DNA of 64,000 bases, from positions 3,100,001-3,164,000 of the forward strand of contig NZ_CP090063.1 in NCBI RefSeq assembly GCF_021391495.1, read 5' to 3'. The notes under the pieces are model-generated. The model was not told where the DNA came from, did not search any database, and was given only the letters and a program-made list of their open reading frames with translations. Source of the DNA: Amycolatopsis acidiphila (GTDB taxonomy: Bacteria; Actinomycetota; Actinomycetes; Mycobacteriales; Pseudonocardiaceae). This document shows, piece after piece, positions 28,778 through 38,250 of the stretch (the first letter of the stretch is position 1; each line of letters starts with the position of its first letter). Position numbers and translations under genes: made by a program.

Positions 28778-29710
28778 TCAGCCGCGGGGCTTCTTCGGCA
28801 GCAGGTCGTAGAGCTTCTTGCGGGCGGCGCCGTTGTCGTTCTCGTTGCGGGTCTGCGCCACCGAGGTGATGAAGTCCTCGAACACGAACTCGTCGGCGAT
28901 CGGGACCGGGGCGGGGGCGGGCCGGCGCGCCAGGTGCTCGTCGAGCACCTCGGCGATCTGCCGGAAGGCCACCGCCTGCGTGGTCTCCGGGGCGAACGTC
29001 GTGACCGGCATGCCGTGCGCGGCGGCCTCGTTCATCACCACCCCCAGCGGCACGTGCGGCAGCAGGGGATAGCCGAAGTTCGTGAGCTCTTGGAGCGCGG
29101 CGGTCGCGTACGTCGACATCGGGCGCCGGTAGAGCCCCGGCACCACGCCGAAGTACGGGATCGGGTCCCGGTCGACCGCCTGCTGGACGTAGGCGAGCTG
29201 GTCGTTGAGCAGCCGCAGCGCGCGGATGCTCGTCCGGTCGGGCTGGACCGGCACCAGGATCCCGTGCGTGGCGGCGAGCGCGTTGTTGGTCAGCACGTCC
29301 AGCGCGGGCGGGCAGTCGATCAGCACGTGGTCGTAGTTGGCGAACTGGATCACCCGGGCGAGCTGCCAGCCCGGCACCCGGAACGAGTCGAGCCTGCGGA
29401 TCAGGTCGAACATCCCCGGCGAGGTCGGGATGACGTCCAGCGCGCCGCCCGGGCCGATGTTGCTGCGCGGGTGGGAGACGATCAGCTCCTCGACCGGGCC
29501 CTTCCAGGTCTTCGTCAGTGCCTTGGCCAGGCTCGGCGCCTGCGGTGGCGCCTCGGGCAGGCCCAGCATCTCCGTGGTGGCGTGCCCCTGCGGGTCGAGG
29601 TCGATGAGCAGCACCCGGCGGCCACGCTCGGCGAGCGCCGCCGCGGCGCCGACGGTCAGCGCGGTCTTGCCGACGCCGCCTTTCTGGTTGACCACCGAGG
29701 TGATCTGCAC
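28778..29710 (-). CDS. ParA/MinD-family ATPase without a ParB neighbour
   Basis: A 310-residue ParA-type ATPase with the deviant Walker A NQKGGVGKTALT (both Lys residues), Walker A' LIDLDPQGHATTEML and Walker B DHVLIDCPPALD. The GTG at 29710 follows GGGAG at seven bases and starts the first beta strand (QITSVVNQKGG). Its C-terminal 50 residues are charged and proline-rich, ending KKLYDLLPKKPRG, beyond the core. No ParB or centromere-like repeat is nearby, so positioning of some other cargo is likelier than chromosome segregation. It resembles orphan ParA proteins conserved in actinomycetes. Confidence 0.88.
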   Translation of the reverse strand: MQITSVVNQKGGVGKTALTVGAAAALAERGRRVLLIDLDPQGHATTEMLGLPEAPPQAPSLAKALTKTWKGPVEELIVSHPRSNIGPGGALDVIPTSPGMFDLIRRLDSFRVPGWQLARVIQFANYDHVLIDCPPALDVLTNNALAATHGILVPVQPDRTSIRALRLLNDQLAYVQQAVDRDPIPYFGVVPGLYRRPMSTYATAALQELTNFGYPLLPHVPLGVVMNEAAAHGMPVTTFAPETTQAVAFRQIAEVLDEHLARRPAPAPVPIADEFVFEDFITSVAQTRNENDNGAARKKLYDLLPKKPRG

Positions 29711-29873
29711 TCGAGCGCTCCCAGGATCGCTGGAGGCCCACACGACGTGGATGCGACGCAGGAGCCTTCATTGAGGAGGACCGACGGGGCGCGGGAACTC
29801 CCGCACCACGCCGTTGCGGCCAGGTTAGTGGATCTCGTCCGCCCGGCGGGGGACGTGGGTGCCTCCCGTGTGT

Positions 29874-30668
29874 TCACCGGGGACGGACCATCAGCGCCTG
29901 CGCGCCGAACCCGACCGGCCCTTCGAGGTCGCGAAGCGTACTCGTCGCCGTGCCGATGCCGGCGGGGCCGAGGGTGGTCACCGCGTCCAGCCCGACCCAC
30001 TCGCCCTGCGGCGGCCGCTGCAGGTGCACGGTCAGCTCGCTGTTGATGAACCACCAGTGCCGCGCGTCGAGGAAGTTCGAGGCGCCGTTGCCCGAGTCCG
30101 CCACCGCGAACAGCCGCTGCAACGGGGTGGGCTCCTCGCCGTCCACCAGCGCGACCCGCTGGCGCCCCCACACCGCCGCCGGGCCCGGTTCGGTGATCTC
30201 GCCGGACACCGACCGCCACTCCACCGCCGTGAGGTAGCCGGTCAGCCAGCTCTCGGGCCAGCCCGCCGGCGGGCAGTCCTCGGGCTTGGGCCAGCCGCCG
30301 CTGGGCAGGGTCGCGATCTCCGCGGTGTCGGAGGCGACGACCCGCCAGGCCGACGCGCGGGCGACCACCCGCGTGCCGGAGCGGAGCTCGGCGACCAGCA
30401 GCTCGACCGAGCGTCCCGGCCGCTCCACCCGCGCCGCCACCGACAGCTCGGTCAGCGGGGCCGGGCCGAGTATCTCGACGGTGACCCGCGCCAGCTCGCT
30501 CTCCCGCTCGCGCGGGACGCCCTCCAGTGCGCGCACGAGCAGCGCCGACGGCGGCCCGAAATGCTGGGCACCGGGCACCCACGGCCCGGCGGTGTGCTGC
30601 GTCGGCTGGTACAGGTCTTCGCCCAGCGGCAGGTAGAAAGCGCTTTCGGCAAGTCGCGGAGTTGTCAT
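29874..30668 (-). CDS. acyl-CoA thioesterase-like protein (double hotdog)
   Basis: A 264-residue protein that looks like a TesB-type or thioesterase-superfamily double hotdog: GPWVPGAQHFGPPSALLVRALE in the first half, VTVEILGPAPLTELSVAARV, and WWFINSELTVHLQRPPQGEWVGLDA in the second half. It probably hydrolyses acyl-CoA or acyl-carrier thioesters. ATG 30668 lies two bases after the RecB-like gene's stop, so the two are in one transcript. The same pairing occurs around the recB-like gene of some actinomycetes, but the reason is unknown. Confidence 0.78.
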   Translation of the reverse strand: MTTPRLAESAFYLPLGEDLYQPTQHTAGPWVPGAQHFGPPSALLVRALEGVPRERESELARVTVEILGPAPLTELSVAARVERPGRSVELLVAELRSGTRVVARASAWRVVASDTAEIATLPSGGWPKPEDCPPAGWPESWLTGYLTAVEWRSVSGEITEPGPAAVWGRQRVALVDGEEPTPLQRLFAVADSGNGASNFLDARHWWFINSELTVHLQRPPQGEWVGLDAVTTLGPAGIGTATSTLRDLEGPVGFGAQALMVRPR

Positions 30669-30670
30669 CC

Positions 30671-31549
30671 TCAGTCCGCCCGGTCCAACGGGGTCTCCTC
30701 GCCCGGGTCCGGCTCCGGCCAGCCGGGGTACTCCGGCGGGGTGCCGCCGAAGGACGGGCACAGCGACTGGTGCGCGCACCAGTCGCACAGCCTGCCGGGA
30801 CTGGGCCGGAAGTCACCCGTCCTGCCGGCCTTGAGGATCGCCTGCCAGATGGCCTCCAGGGTGCGCTCGAAGCGGCGCAGCTCGGGCTCGTCGGGCGTGT
30901 AGGCCAGTGACTGCCCGTCGGTGAGGTACATCAGCTTCAGCTGCCGCGGCACGATGCCGCGCAGGCGCCACAGCACCACCGCGTAGAACTTCATCTGGAA
31001 CATCGCCTTGGCCTCGCCGATCTCGCGCGGCGCGGTGCCGGTCTTGTAGTCCACGACGCGGATCTCGCCGGTGGGGGCCACGTCCAGCCGGTCGACGTAG
31101 CCGCGCAGCCGTACCCCGGAGTCCAGCTCGATCTCCACGTGCAGCTCGCAGGCCTCGGGCTCCAGGCGCCGCGGGTCCTCCAGCGCGAAGTAGCTGTCGA
31201 GCAGCTTCTCGGCGCCGCCGAGCCAGTCGGCGACCTGACCCTCGTCGTCCGCCGCGAACAGCTCCGCCCACTCCGGGCGCTCGCCCGACAGCTGCGTCCA
31301 CGCCGGCTCCAGCAGCTGTTTCGCCCGTTCGGGCAGCCGGTCGGGCTGGGGCAGCGCGAACAGCCGCTCGAGCACCGAGTGCACGAGCGTGCCCCGCAGC
31401 TGCGCCCTGGTCGGCTTCTCGGGCAGCCGGTCCACCGCACGGAAGCGGTAGAGCAGCGGGCACTGCTTGAAGTCGCTGGCGCGCGACGGCGACAGCGCGG
31501 GGCGCCGCTGGGCGGGCGCCGGTGCTGCCTGCTGGTCCTCAGTTGCCAT
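30671..31549 (-). CDS. RecB/Cas4-like PD-(D/E)XK nuclease with Fe-S cysteines
   Basis: A 292-residue single-domain nuclease. The PD-(D/E)XK core reads GYVDRLDV then IRVVDYKTG, with the downstream QMKFYAVVLWRL helix. One Cys near the N-terminus (FKQCPLLYRFR) and three near the C-terminus (CDWCAHQSLC) match the four-Cys 4Fe-4S clamp of Cas4 and AddB nucleases. The protein lacks helicase domains and no cas genes are nearby, so a DNA repair role is likely, like the stand-alone RecB-type proteins of mycobacteria beside trmI. ATG 31549 is the chosen start; GTG 31567 is possible. Confidence 0.88.
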   Translation of the reverse strand: MATEDQQAAPAPAQRRPALSPSRASDFKQCPLLYRFRAVDRLPEKPTRAQLRGTLVHSVLERLFALPQPDRLPERAKQLLEPAWTQLSGERPEWAELFAADDEGQVADWLGGAEKLLDSYFALEDPRRLEPEACELHVEIELDSGVRLRGYVDRLDVAPTGEIRVVDYKTGTAPREIGEAKAMFQMKFYAVVLWRLRGIVPRQLKLMYLTDGQSLAYTPDEPELRRFERTLEAIWQAILKAGRTGDFRPSPGRLCDWCAHQSLCPSFGGTPPEYPGWPEPDPGEETPLDRAD

Positions 31550-31676
31550 CTGTGCCACGACCCGCACTCTAAGGCAGGGCTACGACAGTCCGGCCCGTGC
31601 CACGCTGCGGTGCCGGTCACCCGTTGTCACGGCCGTGGTCACAGTGCCCCCACACCCGTGCCTCTACGCTGGGCTC

Positions 31677-32831
31677 ATGTCCGCCACCAGCGAGCAGCCG
31701 CACAGCCGGCCGAGGCGATTCTTCACCGTCGCCGACGGCGGGCTGCTGCTGTTCCGCGTGCAGGACGTGCCGGTGCTGCTGGCGCCGTCCTGGTGGATCG
31801 GCTCGCTCGTGGTCGTCGTGCTCTACGCGCCGATGGTGGGGCGGCTGCTGCCGGGTGCGAGCCCGGCGACGTCGTGGGTGCTCTCGGCCGCGTTCGCGGT
31901 GCTGCTCGGGCTCTCGGTGCTGGCACACGAGCTCGGGCACTGCGTCGTCGCGCTGCGCCTGGGCATCCCGGTCCGGCGGCTGCGGCTGTTCCTCCTCGGT
32001 GGACTGTCCGAAGTGGCCAGGACGCCGCGAGCGCCCCGGCAGGAGGGCCTGGTCGCCGCGGCGGGCCCCGTCGTGTCGGTGCTGTTGGCGATGTTCTGCG
32101 GCCTGCTGCTGCTCGCGGTGCCCTCGGACACCGCGGCGTGGCTGCTGGTGGCCGAGTGCGCGGTCGCGAACCTCGCGGTCGGCGTGTTCAACCTGCTGCC
32201 CGGCCTGCCGCTGGACGGCGGGCGGATGCTGCGCGCCGGGGTGTGGGCGCTGACCGGGACGCGCGCCCGCGGCACCAAGGCGGCGGTCGTCGGCGGTGGC
32301 CTGGTCGCCGCGGCGCTGCTGCTGTGGGCGGTCTTCGGGATGGCCGCGGGCAGCGAGGACCGCTGGCTGCGCCTGGGCGTGTGCGTTGTCACGGCGTGGT
32401 TCGTGGCGATGGGCGCGGGCGCGGAGCTGGCCTCGGAGAACAACCGCAGCTGGCCCGAGGGGCTCGTGCTGAGCGAGCTCGTGCGGCCGGTGCTGCAGCT
32501 GCCGGCCGAGAGCCCGGTCTCCGACGCGCTGGCGGCGTCAGCGGGCCGCGGGGTCGTGCTGGTGCGGGCCGACGGCGTCGCCGCGGGCCTGCTCGACGAG
32601 AACGCCGCCCAGCGGCTGGCCGAGACCTCGCCGCAGGCGCCCGCCGAGCTGGCCGCGGAACCGATCCGCGCCGAGACGGTGCTCCTGGCCTCCGAGCCGG
32701 GGGAGGAGATCGCGGAGCGGGTCCGGGAGACCGCGGCCTGGCAGTTCCTCGTCGTCGACGACGAGGGCAAGCCTGCCGGGGTGCTGCGGCGGGAGGACCT
32801 CCGGGTCGCGCTCGCCCGCCGTCCCCGCTGA
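31677..32831 (+). CDS. site-2 protease (M50) family membrane metalloprotease
   Basis: A 384-residue integral membrane zinc protease. The active site HELGH is in VLAHELGHCVVALRLG (third membrane helix), and the third ligand motif is LLPGLPLDGGRML near residue 178. About six hydrophobic segments precede a soluble C-terminal part (250-384) resembling a CBS-type domain pair (LVRADGVAAGLL, FLVVDDEGKPAGVL). Such proteases cut transmembrane substrates within the membrane. It is divergent from the RecB-like gene and upstream of trmI, the order also seen in mycobacteria. Its substrate is unknown. Confidence 0.9.
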   Translation: MSATSEQPHSRPRRFFTVADGGLLLFRVQDVPVLLAPSWWIGSLVVVVLYAPMVGRLLPGASPATSWVLSAAFAVLLGLSVLAHELGHCVVALRLGIPVRRLRLFLLGGLSEVARTPRAPRQEGLVAAAGPVVSVLLAMFCGLLLLAVPSDTAAWLLVAECAVANLAVGVFNLLPGLPLDGGRMLRAGVWALTGTRARGTKAAVVGGGLVAAALLLWAVFGMAAGSEDRWLRLGVCVVTAWFVAMGAGAELASENNRSWPEGLVLSELVRPVLQLPAESPVSDALAASAGRGVVLVRADGVAAGLLDENAAQRLAETSPQAPAELAAEPIRAETVLLASEPGEEIAERVRETAAWQFLVVDDEGKPAGVLRREDLRVALARRPR

Positions 32832-32847
32832 ACCACGCCACGCGTGA

Positions 32848-33717
<870 letters not shown>

Positions 33718-33738
33718 CGCCGCCCGGCCGAAACACGA

Positions 33739-33768
33739 CGAAAGCCCCGGCCGCGGCCGGGGCTTTCG
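33739..33768. terminator. bidirectional hairpin terminator
   Basis: A 30-base perfect palindrome (CGAAAGCCCCGGCCG and its complement) lies between the convergent stops of trmI and the proline-rich membrane protein gene. The stem is GC-rich with AAAG/CTTT ends, so it can form in both transcripts. No long U-run follows on either side, which is usual for actinomycete terminators. Confidence 0.85.
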
Positions 33769-33777
33769 CACGCGTGC

Positions 33778-34611
33778 TCAGCTGGTCTTGTCCCCCGCGT
33801 AGCACCAGACGCCGCCTTCGAGCTTCAGGCCGATCTGGAAGTCCTTCGTGCCACCCGGACCCTTCGCCGTGGCCGGGACGAGTGCGGTGTCGCCGTCCTT
33901 CTCGGCCGCGCCGTTGATCGTCACCGAGATGCCCGAGGGGATCGCCGGCGCCGTCTGGCCCGTGCTCAGGCACACCGTGTCCTGCAGCGCCTGGCGGTCG
34001 GCGTTGTCGTAGGCCTGGGCCACCGCGTTCGCCGTGTCCTCCGGGGTCGACTTGCCACCCGCCGCGGGGGTGCCGCTCGAGGCCGACGAGCTCGGCGGCC
34101 GGCTGGAGCTGGACCTGCCGCTCGACGCCGGGGGCGCCGCGTGGCTGCTCGGGGCGACGGGCGCCGCGGTACCGCCCTTGTCGTCACCCTTGCCGGTGAG
34201 CAGGATCAGTGCCGTCACACCGCCGCCGACGAGCACGACCACGGCCGCGACGATGCCGATGATCAGCCCGGTCTTCTTCTTCGGCGGCTCGCCGCCGGGA
34301 CCGCCGGGGAACTGCCCGTACCCGCCGAACTGCTGGCCGGGCTGGCCGAACTGCTGCGTCGGGCCACCCGGGTAGCCCTGCTGCGGCCCGCCGGGATACC
34401 CGGGCTGGGGCTGCGGGCCGCTCTGCGGGTTGCCCTGCTGCGCGCCGCCCGGGTAGCCGGGCTGGGGCTGCGGCCCGCTCGGCGGGTAGCCGCCTCCCGG
34501 CTGCTGGCCCCACTGGCCCGGCTGGCCCGGCTGGCCCGGCTGGCCCTGGCCCGGCCTGCCGTAGGGATCCTGCGGCCCCCACTGCCCGGGCTGCTGCGGC
34601 GGATAGGTCAT
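33778..34611 (-). CDS. single-pass membrane protein with Pro/Gly/Gln-rich cytoplasmic tail
   Basis: A 277-residue protein with a low-complexity N-terminal tail of Pro, Gly, Gln and Tyr (1-108), a KKK stop signal, one membrane helix (116-139), a Ser/Pro-rich linker (140-190) and an extracytoplasmic domain of about 85 residues with two Cys residues, likely a disulfide. The order resembles DUF4333/DUF4878-type actinomycete proteins, but no named domain is certain. [12 protein letters not shown] occurs twice in the tail. The gene beside it (34663-35349) is a paralogue with the same layout. The function is unknown. Confidence 0.8.
   Translation of the reverse strand: MTYPPQQPGQWGPQDPYGRPGQGQPGQPGQPGQWGQQPGGGYPPSGPQPQPGYPGGAQQGNPQSGPQPQPGYPGGPQQGYPGGPTQQFGQPGQQFGGYGQFPGGPGGEPPKKKTGLIIGIVAAVVVLVGGGVTALILLTGKGDDKGGTAAPVAPSSHAAPPASSGRSSSSRPPSSSASSGTPAAGGKSTPEDTANAVAQAYDNADRQALQDTVCLSTGQTAPAIPSGISVTINGAAEKDGDTALVPATAKGPGGTKDFQIGLKLEGGVWCYAGDKTS
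34387..34479 (-). repeat. tandem coding repeat in the Pro/Gly-rich tail
   Basis: Residues 45-56 and 64-75 of the encoded protein repeat [12 protein letters not shown], separated by AQQGNPQ-type spacers, and the following PQQGYPGG is a third partial copy. The DNA copies are near-identical, indicating recent duplication or slippage inside the tail. Confidence 0.7.
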
Positions 34612-34662
34612 CGGGCGGTTCCCCCTCGGTTCGGGCGGTGCGGGACAGGACGGGCACGCACG

Positions 34663-35349
34663 TCAGGACTCATCGATGCACCACTTCTGTCCCTGCTGCT
34701 TCATCGGGATCTTCGAGTTCTGCGTCTTCCCGTTGTAGGTCACGCTGACCTGCACCGTCGCGGTGGCGCCGGTGACCTCGGGCGCGCCGCTGACGCTGCC
34801 GTGCAGGTCGGTCGCCGTCGTCCACTGCTGCTGCAGGCTGGTGATGTCGGCCTGGCTCGGTGCGGCGCACACCAGGGTGGCGTACTGGCTCGCGCTGCGG
34901 CTGTTGAGCGAGTCGACCGCGAGCTGGGCGAGGCTCGCCGGGGTGGTGGGCGCGGCGGGCTTGCCCGCCGCGGGCGCGCCCGCGGGGGCGGCGGTGCCAC
35001 CGCCGGTGTCGTCCGAGCCGGTGAGCAGCACCAGCGCGGTCACCCCGCCGGCGACGAGCACGACCACGGCCGCGATGACCCCGGCGACCAGGCCGGTGCG
35101 CTTCTTCTTCGGCGGCCCGCCGACCGGGCCCTCCATGCTGCCGCCGCCGTAGGAGTCGAAGGCGCCGGGCGCGCGGCCCCACGGGTCGAACGGCTGCTGC
35201 GGCGGCCGGGCCTGCGGCAGCTGCTGTTGCTGTCCCGGGGGCGGGAACCCGCCCTGCCCGGCGCCGTAGGGCCCTGGCGGGGGATAGGGCCCGCTGGGCG
35301 GGCCGTAGGTCCCGGGCCGGCCGTAAGGCCCGCTCGGCGGGTGGGTCAT
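34663..35349 (-). CDS. single-pass membrane protein, paralogue of the neighbouring gene
   Basis: A 228-residue protein with a Pro/Gly/Gln-rich tail (1-78), the KKKR stop signal, one membrane helix (about 86-108) and an extracytoplasmic domain of about 90 residues with two Cys residues (TLVCAAPS and KWCIDES). Similarity to the product of 33778-34611 extends through the helix ([14 protein letters not shown]) and the position of both Cys residues, so the pair arose by duplication. ATG 35349 follows GAGGAG; the frame remains open upstream to 35568 without similarity. The family resembles NTF2-like DUF4878 proteins only weakly. Confidence 0.8.
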   Translation of the reverse strand: MTHPPSGPYGRPGTYGPPSGPYPPPGPYGAGQGGFPPPGQQQQLPQARPPQQPFDPWGRAPGAFDSYGGGSMEGPVGGPPKKKRTGLVAGVIAAVVVLVAGGVTALVLLTGSDDTGGGTAAPAGAPAAGKPAAPTTPASLAQLAVDSLNSRSASQYATLVCAAPSQADITSLQQQWTTATDLHGSVSGAPEVTGATATVQVSVTYNGKTQNSKIPMKQQGQKWCIDES

Positions 35350-35924
35350 GAGCTCCTCGCCCCCTGTCGATGTCGCCGTCAACGCTGCCTTCGACGCGCC
35401 GGAGCCCCGTTCGGTTCGCCCGGCGGCGGAACTCGCCGTCCGCCGGAATCCCGCGTGCCGGGGTGATCGTAGCGCCGTGTCCGGGTCCGTCCCCGCCAGT
35501 GGCGCCCCACCCGGGCGCCGTTCACCTGGTGGGAAGCCCGCCGGGTAGCCCGATCGGGAAGTGCTCACCCTGGGCGGTCCCGGCCGCCCCGGCGGCGGGC
35601 CCTCCGCGCGGGGGAAGAAGCAGGAGTTTTTCCTTGGTTTGAACGACTTTCCGTGGGGAATCCGTTATGTGAACGTCCTGTAAAGCCTGGATTGGGTGGT
35701 GGTGACATGGGTGAGGCGCACACAGCCCAGTCGGCCGCTGTCCGTCGTCCTGGCTATACGGAGAGTAGCCGCGAGAGTCGTTCGCCCGGTACCGTGACGG
35801 GCGCTTGCGCGACGCGTTGGTTCGTGTATCCGGTGCGACGCGCCGATCCTGTGATGCGGATAGGCCTTTTCATGTCGGTGATCGCCGGTACCGTGGATGA
35901 AAAGCACTCCGAGGAGGTGCCGAC
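35350..35924. other. 575-base intergenic region between the membrane protein gene and mpa
   Basis: No convincing gene was found. The left half is GC-rich and should contain the promoter of the leftward gene. AT-richer DNA from 35625 to 35700 includes TTGAAC at 35639-35644. An imperfect hairpin GGCTA-N9-TAGCC lies at 35752-35770. The 10-mer CGGTACCGTG occurs twice, at 35787-35796 and 35886-35895, and could give two -10-like TACCGT boxes upstream of mpa. A short open frame at 35707-36063 overlaps the start of mpa in another frame and is probably spurious. Confidence 0.5.
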
Positions 35925-37733
35925 ATGCAACACGACCTTCCCGGAGGTCGGCATGAAGAAGCCGACCCTTCAGAGACGACTGGAGCTGGAACGACGCCGG
36001 ACGAGTACGCACGGCAGATGCGTTTCCTCGAGGAGGAAGTCGCGCTGCTGCGGAGGAAACTGACCGATTCACCCCGCCAGAACCGCGTGCTGGAGCAGCG
36101 CCTCGCCGAAGCGTCGGAGCGTGTGGCCCAGCTCACGGAGCGGAACAGCAAACTGGTAGAGACCTTGCGCGAGGCGCGCGGGCAGCTGCTCGCCCTGCGT
36201 GAGGAGGTCGACCGGCTCGCCCAGCCGCCCAGCGGTTACGGCGTGTTCGTCGAGGCCTATGAGGACGGTACGGTCGATGTCTTCACCGCGGGGCGGAAGA
36301 TGCGGGTGTCCGTGTCTCCCGCCGTGGAGGTCGACTCGCTGCAGCGTGGCCAGGCGCTGCGGCTGAACGAGGCGCTGACCGTGGTCGAGGGCGGCGACTT
36401 CGAGCGGACCGGTGAGGTGTGCGCGCTGCGCGAGGTGCTCGCCCCCGAGGTCGAGAAGGGCGCCTCCCGCGCGCTCGTGGTCGGCCACGCCGACGAGGAG
36501 CGCGTGGTGTGGCTGTCGGACCCGCTGGCCGCGCAGCCGCTCAAGCCGGGCGACTCGCTGCTGGTGGACTCGAAGGCGGGCTACGCCTACGAGCGGGTGC
36601 CCAAGGCCGAGGTCGAGGACCTCGTGCTGGAGGAGGTCCCCGACGTCCGGTACGAGGACATCGGCGGCCTCGGCAGGCAGATCGAGCAGATCCGCGACGC
36701 GGTCGAGCTGCCGTTCCTGCACGCCGACCTCTACCGCGAGTACGAGCTCCGGCCGCCGAAGGGCGTCCTGCTCTACGGGCCGCCCGGCTGCGGCAAGACC
36801 CTGATCGCCAAAGCGGTGGCGAACTCGCTGGCCAAGAAGGTCGCCGAGGCGCGAGGTGACGGCAAGGCCGCGGAGGCCAAGTCGTACTTCCTCAACATCA
36901 AGGGCCCGGAGCTGCTGAACAAGTTCGTCGGCGAGACCGAGCGGAGCATCCGCCTGATCTTCCAGCGGGCGCGGGAGAAGGCCTCCAACGGCACCCCGGT
37001 CATCGTCTTCTTCGACGAGATGGAGTCGATCTTCCGGACCCGTGGCAGCGGCGTGTCCTCCGACGTGGAGACCACGATCGTGCCGCAGCTGCTGGCCGAG
37101 ATCGACGGTGTGGAGGGGCTCGAGAACGTCATCGTGATCGGCGCCTCCAACCGCGAGGACATGATCGACCCGGCGATCCTGCGGCCGGGCAGGCTGGACG
37201 TGAAGATCAAGATCGAGCGGCCCGACGCCGAGGGTGCGAAGGACATCTTCTCCAAGTACCTGACCGCCGGCCTGCCGATCCACGCGGACGACCTCACCGA
37301 GTTCGGCGGGGACGTGCCGGCCACGATCGACGCGATGATCCAGAACACGGTCGAGCGGATGTACGAGGAGACCGACGAGAACCGGTTCCTCGAGGTCACC
37401 TACGCCAACGGTGACAAGGAGATCCTCTACTTCCGCGACTTCAACTCGGGCGCGATGATCCAGAACATCGTGGACCGGGCGAAGAAGTCGGCGATCAAGT
37501 CGGTGCTCGAGACCAAGCAGCCCGGGCTGCGGGTCCAGCACCTGCTCGACGCGATCGTGGACGAGTTCGCGGAGAACGAGGACCTGCCCAACACCACCAA
37601 CCCGGACGACTGGGCCCGGATCTCCGGCAAGAAGGGCGAGCGGATCGTCTACATCCGCACGCTCGTCACCGGCAAGAACCAGGACTCCGGACGCGTCATC
37701 GACACGGCGACCAACACCGGCCAGTACCTCTGA
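35925..37733 (+). CDS. mpa: proteasomal AAA+ ATPase Mpa/ARC
   Basis: A 602-residue ring ATPase that recognises pupylated proteins, unfolds them and feeds them into the 20S proteasome. It has an N-terminal coiled coil (about 25-80) that binds Pup, tandem OB domains (about 85-230), and the AAA domain with [23 protein letters not shown] and [19 protein letters not shown]. It ends GQYL, the C-terminal motif that docks on the proteasome alpha ring. ATG 35925 follows GAGGAGG. It sits 4.3 kb before pup rather than next to prcBA, as in related genera. Confidence 0.97.
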   Translation: MQHDLPGGRHEEADPSETTGAGTTPDEYARQMRFLEEEVALLRRKLTDSPRQNRVLEQRLAEASERVAQLTERNSKLVETLREARGQLLALREEVDRLAQPPSGYGVFVEAYEDGTVDVFTAGRKMRVSVSPAVEVDSLQRGQALRLNEALTVVEGGDFERTGEVCALREVLAPEVEKGASRALVVGHADEERVVWLSDPLAAQPLKPGDSLLVDSKAGYAYERVPKAEVEDLVLEEVPDVRYEDIGGLGRQIEQIRDAVELPFLHADLYREYELRPPKGVLLYGPPGCGKTLIAKAVANSLAKKVAEARGDGKAAEAKSYFLNIKGPELLNKFVGETERSIRLIFQRAREKASNGTPVIVFFDEMESIFRTRGSGVSSDVETTIVPQLLAEIDGVEGLENVIVIGASNREDMIDPAILRPGRLDVKIKIERPDAEGAKDIFSKYLTAGLPIHADDLTEFGGDVPATIDAMIQNTVERMYEETDENRFLEVTYANGDKEILYFRDFNSGAMIQNIVDRAKKSAIKSVLETKQPGLRVQHLLDAIVDEFAENEDLPNTTNPDDWARISGKKGERIVYIRTLVTGKNQDSGRVIDTATNTGQYL

Positions 37734-37744
37734 GCGGCCCGGGA

Positions 37745-37780
37745 ACGGGGCCCCGGTCACTTCGGTGGCCGGGGCCCCGT
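37745..37780 (+). terminator. hairpin terminator after mpa
   Basis: Sixteen-base arms (ACGGGGCCCCGGTCAC and its partner with one mismatch) around a TTCG loop start 12 bases after the mpa stop. The stem is very GC-rich and separates mpa from the promoter of the next gene. Confidence 0.82.
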
Positions 37781-37806
37781 CTCGCGTGTCGGGCCCGCCG
37801 GTCGGT

Positions 37807-37823
37807 GTATAACGGCCTATACT
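37807..37823 (+). promoter_or_regulatory. leaderless promoter with overlapping inverted repeat
   Basis: GTATA (37807-37811), six bases, TATAC (37818-37822) form an inverted repeat whose right arm is part of a TATACT -10 box (37818-37823). The GTG start of the downstream gene lies nine bases after this box, so the transcript would begin at or within two bases of the start codon. A regulator bound to the repeat would block this promoter. The 11-mer CGGTGTATAAC containing the left arm recurs at 38167-38177. Confidence 0.65.
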
Positions 37824-37831
37824 TCGGCGCT

Positions 37832-38176
37832 GTGAGCGAGCCCGAGTCCTTCCGTCCCCATGCCCCGGTCACTGCCGCCGACCTGCTGACCTGGCTGGAG
37901 GAGACCGCCACCGCCGTCCGGGCCGGGCAGGTGGGCGCGGACGACCTGATCACCGTCCTCGGCGAGCTCCGGCGCGCCTCGGCGGCCTGCGCCGACGCCG
38001 CCGACTGGGCCCTGCTGGCCGCCAGGGAGGAGGGGGCGAGCCTGCGCCAGATCGCCCCCGTGTTCGGCAAGGGGTACGTGCGCGCGCCCGCCGCCCGGCT
38101 GGAGAAGCTGCACCGCCAGGCGCTGAACTCGCAGCAGTGGCTCGAAATTCTCCGCCAGCGTGCCGACGGTGTATAA
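37832..38176 (+). CDS. small helix-turn-helix-like protein
   Basis: A 114-residue acidic-to-neutral protein. The region WALLAAREEGASLRQIAPVFGKGYVRAPAARLEKL (residues 66-100) resembles a sigma-factor-type helix-turn-helix, in which a candidate second helix is ASLRQIAPVFG. No other domain is seen. GTG 37832 has no ribosome site but follows a TATACT box at nine bases, consistent with leaderless translation. A longer frame from 37805 would start inside the promoter. An identical 11-base repeat flanks it, and its stop codon lies in the second copy. It may autoregulate and control the aldo/keto reductase gene downstream. Confidence 0.72.
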   Translation: MSEPESFRPHAPVTAADLLTWLEETATAVRAGQVGADDLITVLGELRRASAACADAADWALLAAREEGASLRQIAPVFGKGYVRAPAARLEKLHRQALNSQQWLEILRQRADGV

Positions 38177-38250
38177 CCACTTGAACGGCGAGGCATAGAA
38201 AACTGTTATGCCCAGCCGCGGGTGACGGACCGTGAGGAAGGGGCGGGGCC

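Noticed and set aside
30671..31549. Cas4 of a CRISPR-Cas system
   Set aside because: No cas genes or repeat arrays are nearby and the context (trmI, site-2 protease) matches stand-alone RecB-type nucleases of actinomycetes.
35707..36063. Short open frame overlapping the start of mpa
   Set aside because: It overlaps mpa out of frame, lacks a ribosome site and has no recognisable product.
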